A stretch of 64,000 bases of DNA. It comes from Bacteroidota bacterium. Lineage in GTDB: Bacteria; Bacteroidota; Bacteroidia; Chitinophagales; Chitinophagaceae. Below the pieces are notes generated by a model. The model saw only the letters and a program-made list of their open reading frames with translations. It was not told where the DNA came from and searched no databases. Positions 51,401 through 59,669 of this stretch are shown piece after piece. The stretch covers positions 37,558 through 101,557 of the forward strand of contig JAFDXD010000071.1 in assembly GCA_018268135.1 (NCBI GenBank), in the 5' to 3' direction. Each line of letters starts with the position of its first letter. The first letter of the stretch is position 1. Both the position numbers and the translations under genes were made by a program.

Positions 51401-51927
51401 TCTTTCTTCCTCGTTTTGTAAATGGTAATACCGGCTGCCTGTTCCAGCATTTTTCTACGGCTGTTTTCCTTGTCCTTAATAATATCATCTACCATCCCTA
51501 ACTCTATAATGGCATAACTATCGGTGCTAATACCCGTATCCATAAAAAGGTTATGGATATCTTTTAGCCTGCATGCTACATCATTAAGCCTGTACTCACT
51601 TTCACCACTTTTATAATATTTTCGGGTAACCGTTACCGTATTAAATTCGGTAGGCAATAAATTCTTTGTATTTTCAAAGGTAAGGCTAACCTCTGCCAGG
51701 CCACTTGCACTTCGGCTTTTACTGCCGTTAAATACAAGGCTCTCAAGATTTTCACTACGAAGGTTGCTGATCTTGTGCTCCCCTATTACCCAGCGTATGC
51801 TATCTATAATATTACTTTTGCCACAGCCATTTGGGCCTATTACACCCGTAATTCCTTCGTCAAAATTCAAAATGGTTTTATCGGCAAAACTTTTAAATCC
51901 TTTAATTTCTAAACTCTTTAAACGCAC
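48412..51927 (-). CDS. smc: Chromosome segregation protein SMC
   Basis: A 1171-aa SMC ATPase that organises and helps segregate the chromosome with ScpAB. The N-terminal head has MRLKSLEIKGFKSFADKT and the Walker A GPNGCGKSNIIDSIRWVIG near 32-50. Long coiled coils flank a hinge at about 510-670 (GWNHAAPLLSDIIYVKEQYRAAVENVLEPYLNYYVV). The C-terminal head carries the ABC signature LSGGEKTLTATALL and the Walker B FCILDEVDAPLDDANV. The long in-frame plus-strand readings across it are shadows. scpA and scpB are not in the window. Confidence 0.96.
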   Translation of the reverse strand: MRLKSLEIKGFKSFADKTILNFDEGITGVIGPNGCGKSNIIDSIRWVIGEHKISNLRSENLESLVFNGSKSRSASGLAEVSLTFENTKNLLPTEFNTVTVTRKYYKSGESEYRLNDVACRLKDIHNLFMDTGISTDSYAIIELGMVDDIIKDKENSRRKMLEQAAGITIYKTRKKEAKLKLDATEQDLARIEDLLFEINNQLKSLESQAKKAEKYFEIKKEYKEVSIELAKAALEGFNITYRDLNEQQQLEVDKRIELETAIAKEDAALENEKLAFVEKEKALQQMQHAYNEMLDRVRGKENDKNLGIQRLQYLKERKTNLDDFLQKASGQLKGLEESIHFTGTHINEEQVKLEELEEKLQGLKDAVEDKRRIFDDKRSSIDALRKDNQAIQRHQFDAEKKVAVADTSIQNLQRTIAQIQEEKNQRQALIKQLEEDKKVKEAELENCKSGLQQLQEQHEFTKEQILLTQNMMEGLRNKLAEESRKLDAKTNEHDLLKSLVDSMEGYPESVKFLHNNSGWNHAAPLLSDIIYVKEQYRAAVENVLEPYLNYYVVNNLAEGLQAIHLLDDNKKGKANFFLLDKFADAENHHQPQGTIPALQVVEIDEKYSKLAQQLLGNVFIAEDEEALHNSNGAIVLEKNGKYVKGKYSLTGGSVGLFEGKKIGRAKNLEKLQEEISLQQQVVTALKADIQARHNEVISFNEQLKENAIKQAQQQINELTNLVFSLQNKIENLHHLETGSSARVEEMGLQLSNNHEAIAATRDELEKFNFQLEELAEKLQAVELDYATAEQEYNFATVTFNDSNLLFTKQQSKINALKQELEFKSNQLAELNEQVLSSNNQLEEAAQSISQTATELQEVEELLVSMLQNKEAEEKKLNDADQEYYNLRNTLTEKESELRHKQKSKEGIDHLLNEIKDKLTDLKLQLAGMKERLSVEFKVDLDAIIDEPRTGEVALEELQEKNERMKKRLENMGEVNPTAIEAFTEMKKRYEFILEQKNDLVNAKDSLLQTIQEVEATANQQFLDTFNRTRENFQKVFKALFTDEDTADMILVDPENLAETGIDIVAKPKGKRPSSIGQLSGGEKTLTATALLFAIYLIKPAPFCILDEVDAPLDDANVGKFTNMIKQFSENSQFIIVTHNKQTMSAVDVIYGVTMQEAGVSKLVPVDFRNLN

Positions 51928-52119
51928 TGTTTTCTAAATTTTAAAATGTCATTTTTATTGGGCGGTAAATATAGTTGAATGCCACTAATTTGCCCTTGAA
52001 AGTAACTCTAAATAAATGGTAGTTATTCACAGTTTTTACACAAATAAATATTTGACAAGTATCAAGACAATCCCTTACATTCTGCTATAAATATGGACTG
52101 TTATCTATATGTAAATATT

Positions 52120-52160
52120 CAATGTTTAAACATTGTATTGTTTTTTTTTTTTTACCTTTG
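52120..52160 (+). promoter_or_regulatory. yceI promoter with 13-T spacer tract and adjacent palindrome
   Basis: TTG at 52133-52135, a 17-bp spacer including T13 (52141-52153), and TACCTTTG at 52153-52160; the ATG is at 52187. The perfect 16-bp palindrome CAATGTTTAAACATTG (52120-52135) covers the -33 element. Confidence 0.6.
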
Positions 52161-52186
52161 TATTTTAACCATAAAATATTAATCAA

Positions 52187-52732
52187 ATGGACAATCTAAA
52201 AAAAGAAAAATGGGTAATAGATAAAACTCATAGTCAAATTGAGTTTAAAATTAAACATCTGATGATTAGCAATGTAAAAGGCAATTTCAATGAGTTTGAT
52301 GCTAGTATAATCACCACCGGTTCAGATTTTAAAACAGCAGAAATAGATTGCTGGATTAATACAGCATCTGTAGATACAGGGAATGCAGACAGGGATAAAC
52401 ATATAATAGGCGCTGATTTTTTTGATGCTGAAAAGTATCCACAGATATTTTTTATAGCTGATACTTACCAAATGGTAGATGGAGATGGAAGTTTTGAATT
52501 GTGGGGAGACCTTACTATAAAAGGCATTAAAAGAAAAATAAAATTGGATGTAGAATTTGGTGGAGTAATGAAAGACCCCTGGGGTAATGAAAAAGCCGGA
52601 TTTAGCATTAATGGAAAAATAAATAGAAAAGACTGGGATTTAAACTGGAATGCTGCCTTAGAAACCGGTGGAGTATTAGTGGGCGAAGAAGTAAGGATTA
52701 GCTGCGAAATTCAATTGAAAAGAGCAGCTTAG
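52187..52732 (+). CDS. YceI-family protein
   Basis: A 181-aa YceI-like lipocalin-fold protein. Recognisable are WVIDKTHSQIEFKIKHLMISNVKGNF at the start, DKHIIGADFFDAEKYPQIFF in the middle and LTIKGIKRKIKLDVEFGG toward the end. Family members bind polyisoprenoids or other hydrophobic ligands. There is no signal peptide, so unlike E. coli YceI it should be cytoplasmic, which is common for Bacteroidota homologues. Its promoter has a homopolymer tract. Confidence 0.93.
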   Translation: MDNLKKEKWVIDKTHSQIEFKIKHLMISNVKGNFNEFDASIITTGSDFKTAEIDCWINTASVDTGNADRDKHIIGADFFDAEKYPQIFFIADTYQMVDGDGSFELWGDLTIKGIKRKIKLDVEFGGVMKDPWGNEKAGFSINGKINRKDWDLNWNAALETGGVLVGEEVRISCEIQLKRAA

Positions 52733-52791
52733 TATGGCTGTTAAATAAATCAAAATAAGGACAAAAAACAATTTCTTTATCTATCAGCATG

Positions 52792-52799
52792 TATTTTTG
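52792..52799 (+). promoter_or_regulatory. -7 element of the GLPGLI-type gene
   Basis: TATTTTTG, 17 bp before the ATG at 52817, in the 84-bp gap after yceI. This suggests its own promoter in addition to read-through. Confidence 0.4.
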
Positions 52800-52816
52800 A
52801 TATATAAATTAATCAA

Positions 52817-53668
52817 ATGAAATTGTTTTTTGTTTTTGCCATTATGGCTATTCCAATTATTGCCGTTGCACAGCCTACAATTATTCACCAGGCCATTATC
52901 AGTACCAGCACCAATGTGATTGCTCCTGAAGAAGATGAATTGCAAAATGTTCAAAATCAAAATCAGGGGCAGGGAGGTATGTTTAGAAACTTTGGTGATG
53001 GCGAAACAAAATCTACCACATACTTAAAAGATGAATGGGTAAAAACGGTGATTAAGACTGATATGGGGCGCACTACCATCATCAGAAATAATAATACAAA
53101 ACTTACCACTACCCTATTTGAAATGATGGGAAATAAAACCGGTTTTTTTGTTACAGATTCTGAACAGGTTGTCATGAGAAAAAAAATGGACAGCCTTATG
53201 AGAGCCAGAAGTAAGGATTCTGCAAAGGAAGCCCTGCCTGCTACCCCCAGTCCGGTAGATGTAATTGTAACAACTGATACAAAAAAAATTGCCGGATATC
53301 TTTGTAAAAAAGCCTACCTGGTAACTACTCATTTGCTTGGTATAAAAGATAGTGTAACTGTTTGGTTTACTCCCGATATAAAATTTGAAAACATGTCTTC
53401 TACCGGGGGTTTTAGCGGGTTTGGCAATAACGGTAGTTTGAGAGGCTTAGATAAAATTGATGGCTTTGTAATGAGTTACGAAACCAAAATGAGGCGAAAC
53501 CGGCGCATGCAGGTAGAAGTAACAAAAATTGATACTTCAAAAACTATTGCTGATAAAGAGTTTAATATTCCAAAAGATTTTGATGTAAAACCAATGAAAG
53601 ATATGCAGGGTAGTTCGGGAATGGGTGGAGGCAATTTTTTTCAGATGAGAAGGAGCCGGGAAAATTAA
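52817..53668 (+). CDS. Exported GLPGLI/DUF4412-like protein
   Basis: A 283-aa protein with a signal peptide (MKLFFVFAIMAIPIIAVAQ). The beta-rich body has KIAGYLCKKAYLVTTH and DSVTVWFTPDIKFEN followed by a Gly-rich segment, and IDTSKTIADKEFNIPKDFDV near the end. The pattern 'I.GY.CKKA...G....VW.TP.I' belongs to the GLPGLI/DUF4412 group found in Bacteroidota envelopes. The function is unknown. It follows yceI on the same strand. Confidence 0.75.
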   Translation: MKLFFVFAIMAIPIIAVAQPTIIHQAIISTSTNVIAPEEDELQNVQNQNQGQGGMFRNFGDGETKSTTYLKDEWVKTVIKTDMGRTTIIRNNNTKLTTTLFEMMGNKTGFFVTDSEQVVMRKKMDSLMRARSKDSAKEALPATPSPVDVIVTTDTKKIAGYLCKKAYLVTTHLLGIKDSVTVWFTPDIKFENMSSTGGFSGFGNNGSLRGLDKIDGFVMSYETKMRRNRRMQVEVTKIDTSKTIADKEFNIPKDFDVKPMKDMQGSSGMGGGNFFQMRRSREN

Positions 53669-53689
53669 AAATGTAATTTCTTGAAATAA

Positions 53690-53719
53690 AAAAAACGCAG
53701 TAATTACTGCGTTTTTTTT
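53690..53719. terminator. Bidirectional terminator between GLPGLI-type and TPR genes
   Basis: The palindromic stem ACGCAGTAATTACTGCGT lies between an A-run and a T-run, so it works for both convergent genes. Confidence 0.88.
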
Positions 53720-53755
53720 AATTGAATTTATTTAAAAATGTTCAGTTAAATCGGG

Positions 53756-55021
53756 TTAAAATTTTATATCCGATTTTTTCTTATCATACTCGGCTGCTTT
53801 TTTAGCATCCCCTTTTGTTTTATACATATCGCTCAGGTACTGAAGTATATTTTGAAAACTTGCTTTTTGAGATGTTTTCAAACTGGCCTGACCTTCATAA
53901 TATTTTACAGATGCCTCAGCATAAGGGATACATTCATCCATTTTTTTATTGGCACTAGCTTTTAGCTCAGCTTTTTTCTTTATGTCTTCGGGCTTATTGC
54001 CTTTGATGGTGCTGGCGTTGGTGCTAAAATCTGCTGCACAATTGTATAAATGATTTACCATTAAATTATTTGCTTCTATGCCTTTATCATTGGCAATAGC
54101 AGCCTTAAGGGCAGAGGTGAGTTTATCCTTTGCAGCAGCCATATCCTTTGGCCTTACACCATCCTGGCTATAAATACTATTGTACAATTCAATAGCATAA
54201 TTGTAAGTCAAATTAAAATCTGATGGGTTTTTTGCAATCAATTCTTCATACTTTGCATAAAGCGCATCTCTGTCACCTGCATCTGATACTTCTTTGAGCT
54301 CCATATCATTCCAATAGCCTTCAGTTGGATATAGGCTTCTGCCTTTTTGAATTAGCTGATCAAAATTTGCTTTATCTTTCTTTTTGGAATAATAATCTAC
54401 CAAAAATTCATATACTTCAAGATTATTTGGTCCGGTTACATTTGCATCAGCCAGCTTTCTAAAGAATGGAACTGCTGCATCATCATCTTTGGCTTGAGAA
54501 TATGCAATTGCAATATTTAGTACCAGAGCAGTATCCAGCGGGTGTAGTGTTATTTGATTATAGGTATATCCCTTGCTAAGGATATATTCTTCTACATCAT
54601 GAGCATTTTTAAAAGCCGTAGCAGCTTCTGCAAACTGCTTTGCATTAAAAAAAGCAGCGCCTAAATCGTAAAGGCCGCCATACAGATCAAGAAAAGAGCC
54701 ATAGTTTTCAAACTTTAACCTTATCTCTTTAGCATCTAATTGCTGATTCTTTTTAAAGGCTTCAAAAGCATCTAATTTTAGAGTGCTTCTTTCCTGTTTA
54801 CTCAAAGATGTGTCGTAAGAATAGGCATTATAAACTCTTCCTTTAAAATAATATGCATCAGGCTTTTCTGCATTTTTAGGGTCAGTAAGTAATTTATCAA
54901 TAGCCGATTTTGCCTCCTTATATTTTTGTTTACCAAGCATACCATTTACATCATCCAAACTTTGGCTAAATGCTGTAGTTCCAAAAATTAAAAGCGCTGT
55001 TACAAAATAAATTTTCTTCAT
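53756..55021 (-). CDS. Exported TPR-repeat protein
   Basis: A 421-aa protein with a signal peptide ending near GTTAFSQ and helical repeats of TPR type through most of its length: LDDVNGMLGKQKYKEAKSAIDKLL, AAFFNAKQFAEAATAFKNAHDV, YSQAKDDDAAVPFFRKLADANV and LQYLSDMYKTKGDAKKAAEYDKKK at the end. It is probably periplasmic and a scaffold for protein contacts. Nothing nearby names the partner. Confidence 0.8.
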   Translation of the reverse strand: MKKIYFVTALLIFGTTAFSQSLDDVNGMLGKQKYKEAKSAIDKLLTDPKNAEKPDAYYFKGRVYNAYSYDTSLSKQERSTLKLDAFEAFKKNQQLDAKEIRLKFENYGSFLDLYGGLYDLGAAFFNAKQFAEAATAFKNAHDVEEYILSKGYTYNQITLHPLDTALVLNIAIAYSQAKDDDAAVPFFRKLADANVTGPNNLEVYEFLVDYYSKKKDKANFDQLIQKGRSLYPTEGYWNDMELKEVSDAGDRDALYAKYEELIAKNPSDFNLTYNYAIELYNSIYSQDGVRPKDMAAAKDKLTSALKAAIANDKGIEANNLMVNHLYNCAADFSTNASTIKGNKPEDIKKKAELKASANKKMDECIPYAEASVKYYEGQASLKTSQKASFQNILQYLSDMYKTKGDAKKAAEYDKKKSDIKF

Positions 55022-55178
55022 GTTTAAGTATTTTTATTACTGATAAAGATATTAGTTAATTATAAACTATTCAATTTTCTATCACATTTTTTCATAAACC
55101 ATGCCATAGATTACTTCTTAAAATATTTACTCCTGTAATTATAAAGAATGTTCATAATTTTATCAATCTTTACACATT

Positions 55179-57122
55179 TTGATTAGCCAGGAAACCATAC
55201 AACAAATACTTAGCAGGATTGATATAGTGGAAATAGTAGGCTCTTTTGTAAAATTAAAAAAAAGAGGAGCCAACTATCTGGGCTTATGCCCTTTTCACAA
55301 TGAAAAATCACCCTCCTTTACGGTTTCTCCTTCTAAAGAAATTTTTAAATGTTTTGGCTGTGGCAAAAGTGGCAATACCATCGGTTTTTTGATGGACCTT
55401 GAAAAATACAGTTATGTAGAAGCCTTGAAATGGCTGGCAAATAAATATAATGTAGAGATAGAAGAAACAGAGGTTTCGCCTGAAGTAAAATTAGTAAGGC
55501 ATACAGCAGATAGCCTGTACATCATCAATAATTTTGCCCAACAATTTTTTTCAAACAGCTTATTTCATACTGAAGAAGGCACAGATGAAGCTTTAAGTTA
55601 CCTCAAAGAGCGTGGTTTTAGAGAAGGGATTATTGAAAAATTTCAATTAGGTTACAATCCATCAGCAAAAGATACATTTGCCAAAGCTGCTCTTGCTGCA
55701 CAATACAATACGGAGTACCTTCAAAAGAGTGGCCTGGTAGTAATTAGGGATGATAAACCGGCAGATAATTACAGGGGGCGTATTATATTTCCTATTCACA
55801 ACCAAAGTGGTAAAATATTAGGTTTTGGTGCAAGAATTATAAAGTCTAATGATAAAGCGCCAAAGTATATTAATACTCCGGAAAATGAAATTTATGTAAA
55901 AAGCAAAATTCTCTATGGCTCTTATTTTGCCCGAATGGCAATAGATAAAGCTGATGAGTGCTTGCTGGTAGAAGGCTATACTGATGTGGTAAGCCTGCAC
56001 CAGGCCGGCATTGAAAATGTAGTGGCAAGTGGCGGTACCTCTCTTACGCCCGACCAATTGAGGTTAATTAAAAAATATACAAACAACCTCACCATTATTT
56101 ATGACGGAGATAGTGCCGGTATTAAAGCAGCGCTTAGGGGGCTTGACCTTGCACTTGAAGAGGGCCTGAATGTAAAACTGGTTTTAATACCCGACAAAGA
56201 AGACCCAGATAGTTATGTAAACAAAGTAGGTGCACAGGCATTCAATGAATTTGTAAATAAGAACAAAAAAGATTTTATTCTTTTTCAACTGGAGGTATCA
56301 CTGGCAGATGCTGGAAACGATAGCGCCAAAAAATCGGTGATTGTAAATCAGGTGGCAGAGACCATTTCTAAAATAAACAAAACTGAAGAATTTACCCGCA
56401 GGCAGGATTATATAAAACAAGTTGCAGAAATTTTAAAAATTGGAGAAGACGGGCTTAATGCATTAGTTAATAAATTTATTCGTGATAAGGTTACAAAAGA
56501 AGAATACCGCTCCCAACAACCTGCAAAAGCAGACATAGATAAGTCCTCCTCTAATGAACAGGAGAAGGAGCTGACGGTAGATACCTTATTTAATAAAGAT
56601 GAAATGAGTGAACGGGCTTTAATAAGAAGCCTAATTGAATTTGGAAATTATACCTGGGCAGAAAATCAAACCGTTGCTGAATTTCTATTTGGCCAGGTGG
56701 CCGATAATGAATTAGATAAGATGATTGACAATAAAGCCCTGTTAAACATATACAACATCTATAAAATCTGGTATGAGGAGGGTTTAAAACCTACATCAAA
56801 ATCTTTTTTATACCACGAAGACAGAGATTTAAACAGTCTTGTAATAAGCCTCATGGATGCTAATACAGAAATAAGCCCCAATTGGAAAGAGCATTTTGAA
56901 GGACATATAGCTACAAGAGAAGAATTATTTAGAGAAGAAGTACTATCAACCCTAAACTATCTAAAGCTGCGTAAAATAAAAAAGATGATAGAAGAAAACC
57001 AGCGGGATATGGAGCATGCCGGTACTGAAAACGATCAGATATTATACCTTCAAACCCATCAACAATTAAAACAAATGGAAATGGAACTTACCAAACAAAT
57101 AGGCACAGTTATTTTTAAATAA
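55179..57122 (+). CDS. dnaG: DNA primase DnaG, TTG start
   Basis: DnaG makes RNA primers at the replication fork. The 647-aa protein has the CHC2 zinc-binding domain at the start (Cys37, His40, Cys58, Cys61 in CPFHNEKSPSF and FKCFGCGKSGN). The TOPRIM catalytic core follows (LLVEGYTDVVSLHQAG and YDGDSAGIKAALRGL), then a long C-terminal helicase-interaction domain. The initiation codon must be TTG at 55179: the frame upstream has a stop at 55155-55157 and no ATG, and the downstream sequence ISQETIQQILSRIDIVEIV is the conserved N-terminus. Confidence 0.95.
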   Translation: MISQETIQQILSRIDIVEIVGSFVKLKKRGANYLGLCPFHNEKSPSFTVSPSKEIFKCFGCGKSGNTIGFLMDLEKYSYVEALKWLANKYNVEIEETEVSPEVKLVRHTADSLYIINNFAQQFFSNSLFHTEEGTDEALSYLKERGFREGIIEKFQLGYNPSAKDTFAKAALAAQYNTEYLQKSGLVVIRDDKPADNYRGRIIFPIHNQSGKILGFGARIIKSNDKAPKYINTPENEIYVKSKILYGSYFARMAIDKADECLLVEGYTDVVSLHQAGIENVVASGGTSLTPDQLRLIKKYTNNLTIIYDGDSAGIKAALRGLDLALEEGLNVKLVLIPDKEDPDSYVNKVGAQAFNEFVNKNKKDFILFQLEVSLADAGNDSAKKSVIVNQVAETISKINKTEEFTRRQDYIKQVAEILKIGEDGLNALVNKFIRDKVTKEEYRSQQPAKADIDKSSSNEQEKELTVDTLFNKDEMSERALIRSLIEFGNYTWAENQTVAEFLFGQVADNELDKMIDNKALLNIYNIYKIWYEEGLKPTSKSFLYHEDRDLNSLVISLMDANTEISPNWKEHFEGHIATREELFREEVLSTLNYLKLRKIKKMIEENQRDMEHAGTENDQILYLQTHQQLKQMEMELTKQIGTVIFK

Positions 57123-57123
57123 C

Positions 57124-57558
57124 TCAGGCCATCGAAAGGGCTTTACTTTTTACATTTATCACCGTAGGTTGAAGCCTTTTTGAAAATCGAACAGCCGTCC
57201 AAACATTGTCTAAAGTAGCTTCCATTACTGCATCTAATTCAAAATCTTCAATACACTCCCAATTGGTATCTCTGGTAAGGTCGCTTGCAATTTTAGAGGC
57301 AGCCTTAGGATATGCTACCCAAAAATTGGCATTTGGTGCAAGAGCCGGTATTACATCGTTCAATATTTGATTAAGTTGCTTCTTATTTACTGCAAACACT
57401 AATCCAAAATCAATGCCTCGGCTTCTTAATAATGGTGTTACACTTTTGGCAAAAGATAATTTCACAAACTGTTTTTCAATTGACGATGGAAGCCCCTGTA
57501 TTAAAATATTCTTTTCATTTTGAATTTGCAATTTTTCAAACATTGTTTGTAAAGACAT
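57124..57558 (-). CDS. Protein of unknown function (possibly DUF3052-like)
   Basis: A 144-aa soluble protein with no signal or membrane segment. It has KNILIQGLPSSIEKQF near the start, then an FWVAYPKAASKIASDLTRDTNW segment, and ends WTAVRFSKRL. The 'W.AYPK...KI..DL.RD' pattern recalls DUF3052-type proteins, but I am not certain of that assignment. It converges with dnaG with a single base between the stops. A -7 box TACCTTTG lies 100 bp upstream. Confidence 0.68.
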   Translation of the reverse strand: MSLQTMFEKLQIQNEKNILIQGLPSSIEKQFVKLSFAKSVTPLLRSRGIDFGLVFAVNKKQLNQILNDVIPALAPNANFWVAYPKAASKIASDLTRDTNWECIEDFELDAVMEATLDNVWTAVRFSKRLQPTVINVKSKALSMA

Positions 57559-57657
57559 CGTATTATATATTTTATTAAAATAATATCAAAAACTATCAGC
57601 CAAGGATATGAATTAAATCAACCTAATTGCAGGCTGGTAACAAGTTTTAGAGGAGCA

Positions 57658-57665
57658 CAAAGGTA
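57658..57665 (-). promoter_or_regulatory. -7 element of the unknown-protein gene at 57124
   Basis: TACCTTTG on the minus strand, 100 bp upstream of the ATG at 57558. It implies a long untranslated leader, or else coincidence. Confidence 0.35.
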
Positions 57666-58017
57666 AGAAAAATATGCAATTTTAAGAAATAAATTCAAGG
57701 ACCCGGGATGTATCAACAAATTATGGCAAACCCGTCAATTTCAAGAGCCTGTCTGGTTCAAATGATTACTGCAACAATTGGTACTAATATCCAATGATAC
57801 CCCGAAAGGGCCAAAAATCAATAAAACTATTGGTATATATGCCTTATTCAACCCTAAAGGAGTAAAATATTTATAGAAAATAGGAAAATTAATTACTCGA
57901 ACTCTAAGGGGTCCAATCCTAAAACATGAATCAACTATCTTTCATTTGGATATATGCTCAGATAATTTACACCGGTGGCAGCAAGGATTTAATTATTTAG
58001 ATGATTAATTACTTACA

Positions 58018-58057
58018 AAAAACAGGCTGCCTCAAAATGACGAGGCAGCCTGTTTTA
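58018..58057 (-). terminator. Terminator of the M48 metalloprotease gene
   Basis: AAAACAGGCTGCCTC (58019-58033) pairs perfectly with GAGGCAGCCTGTTTT (58042-58056) around an 8-nt loop, 24 bp after the stop. Confidence 0.9.
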
Positions 58058-58080
58058 GTACATTTTATCAAGAAAATTGG

Positions 58081-58881
58081 CTATTTGCCAATTGGTTTAT
58101 AATATTTAAGGGCCTCAGGCATATATTGTTTGAGCCTGGCTATCCTGTTTTCATCATTTGGGTGATCTGATAAAAATTCTGGTGGCTTTGCCCCATTGCT
58201 TGCTTTGGTCATCCTTTCCCAAAATGGTATTGCCTCCTGCGGGTTATACCCTGCCATGGCACAGAATAAAAGGCCATAATGATCTGCTTCATACTCCTGG
58301 CTGCGGGAATTTTTTAAACCATATACCTGGCTGCTAACGCCATATACACCATTAAAGATACTTGCTGTTTGGGGGTTATTAATCAATCCTCCCACTAAGC
58401 TACCAAGACCTTGTGCCACCATTTCTTTACTCATTCTTTCATTTCCATGTTGTGCTACTGCATGGGTAATTTCGTGACCAAGTACTACTGCAAGTGCAGC
58501 TTCATTTTGTGTAATGGGCAACAGGCCGGAATACACTACCACTTTACCACCGGGCATACACCAGGCGTTTACTTCTTTACTATCTACCAGGTTAAATTCC
58601 CATTTGTAACCGTTCAATACATCGCCTTTGCCCTGCTGAGTGTAATAAGCTGTAATTGCATTGGCAATTCGGGAGCCTACTCTTTTTACCATTTCAGCAT
58701 CTTTGCTGGTAGTAGTATTTTCTACTTTATTTTGAGAAAGAAAACTCTTGTATTGGGTTAAGGCCATTTCCTGCAATTGCTGCTCGGGTATTAAGCTAAG
58801 TTGCTTTCTACCGGTAACAGCGTTGGTGCTACAGCCTGTAACTATTGCCAGAGGCAAAAGGAAAGTAAATAATTTTTTCAT
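58081..58881 (-). CDS. M48-family metalloprotease lipoprotein
   Basis: A 266-aa zinc protease related to HtpX/BepA/LoiP. The lipobox VTGC gives lipidated Cys17. The zinc motif is HEITH at 136-140, and the third ligand is in EYEAD at 196-200. The C-terminal FLSDHPNDENRIARLKQYMPEAL is typical of this periplasmic/outer-membrane lipoprotein group, which degrades misassembled outer-membrane proteins in other bacteria. Confidence 0.93.
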   Translation of the reverse strand: MKKLFTFLLPLAIVTGCSTNAVTGRKQLSLIPEQQLQEMALTQYKSFLSQNKVENTTTSKDAEMVKRVGSRIANAITAYYTQQGKGDVLNGYKWEFNLVDSKEVNAWCMPGGKVVVYSGLLPITQNEAALAVVLGHEITHAVAQHGNERMSKEMVAQGLGSLVGGLINNPQTASIFNGVYGVSSQVYGLKNSRSQEYEADHYGLLFCAMAGYNPQEAIPFWERMTKASNGAKPPEFLSDHPNDENRIARLKQYMPEALKYYKPIGK

Positions 58882-58943
58882 GACGTAAGGTTTTATTTAG
58901 CTGGGTATAAACAATTGGCGTACCAAATTATCAAAAAAAAATA

Positions 58944-59594
58944 TTAAGAATGCCTTCGGGCTTTGCGCCTGTCTCTATGCTTGAGTATGGGAACCCTGCT
59001 TTCTACTCCCCTAAGTATGCGGCCAATATTTTTTTGATGGGTGATTACAACCATTGTGGCCACCAAAATGGCAAAAATCCTATACATTAGTTCATGCTCA
59101 TTCCATATCCATAATACACATATCGGCAACATTACCGCAGCCAGCACAGAGCTAAGTGAAACATACCTTGTAAGAAAAAGTACTAATAAAAAAACCCCTA
59201 CACAGCTAATGGCAATGATGGGCTGAATTGCCAGTATCATTCCAAATAAAGTAGCCACACCTTTGCCTCCTTTAAAATTTGCCCAAATAGGGAAAACATG
59301 GCCAATTACAGCAGATAGCCCCAGGCCAATCATAAAATTGGTACGCTCCAGTTCATTATGAAAATAATAAGGAAGTAAATTATAAAGGGCCACTGCAGCC
59401 ATACCTTTCAAAATATCACAAATCATCACAATGCTGCCATATTTAGAACCTAATACTCTAAAGGTATTGGTAGCTCCCATATTGCCGCTGCCATATTCAC
59501 GAATATCTATTCCAAAAAATCTTTTGCTGATAATCAATGCCGTAGGAATAGAACCAATCAGGTATGCACAAATAATAAGAAGTAGTTCTTTCAT
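58944..59594 (-). CDS. plsY: Acyl-phosphate:glycerol-3-phosphate acyltransferase
   Basis: PlsY transfers the acyl group from acyl-phosphate to glycerol-3-phosphate to begin phospholipid synthesis. The 216-aa membrane protein has about five spans. Its conserved loops are seen as YLIGSIPTALIISK, REYGSGNMGATNTFRVLGSKYG, GHVFPIWANFKGGKGVATLFG and VITHQKNIGRILRGVE. It is 62 bp upstream of the M48 gene on the same strand. Confidence 0.96.
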   Translation of the reverse strand: MKELLLIICAYLIGSIPTALIISKRFFGIDIREYGSGNMGATNTFRVLGSKYGSIVMICDILKGMAAVALYNLLPYYFHNELERTNFMIGLGLSAVIGHVFPIWANFKGGKGVATLFGMILAIQPIIAISCVGVFLLVLFLTRYVSLSSVLAAVMLPICVLWIWNEHELMYRIFAILVATMVVITHQKNIGRILRGVESRVPILKHRDRRKARRHS

Positions 59595-59669
59595 CTTATT
59601 TCTTTAGTTGAGTGTATGCGAAAATACAAAAAAATCAGATGCTATTAACGTTAAATTAATACTGATATT

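Larger units (their letters stand above)
57559..58080. other. 522-bp gap between unknown protein and M48 gene
   Basis: Holds the -7 box at 57658-57665 (minus) and the terminator at 58018-58057. In between are only short GC-poor stretches with small CCC-loop-GGG hairpins such as CCCGAAAGGG near 57802. I found no convincing frame and no RNA gene. Confidence 0.5.

Noticed and set aside
57750-57780. GGTTCAAAT resembling a tRNA T-arm
   Set aside because: No matching acceptor, D-arm or anticodon stem could be formed around it.
57770-57920. Short CCC/GGG hairpins (CCCGAAAGGG and similar) that might suggest an RNA gene
   Set aside because: The stems are three to four pairs, not linked into a larger fold that I can see, and have no promoter at a sensible distance.
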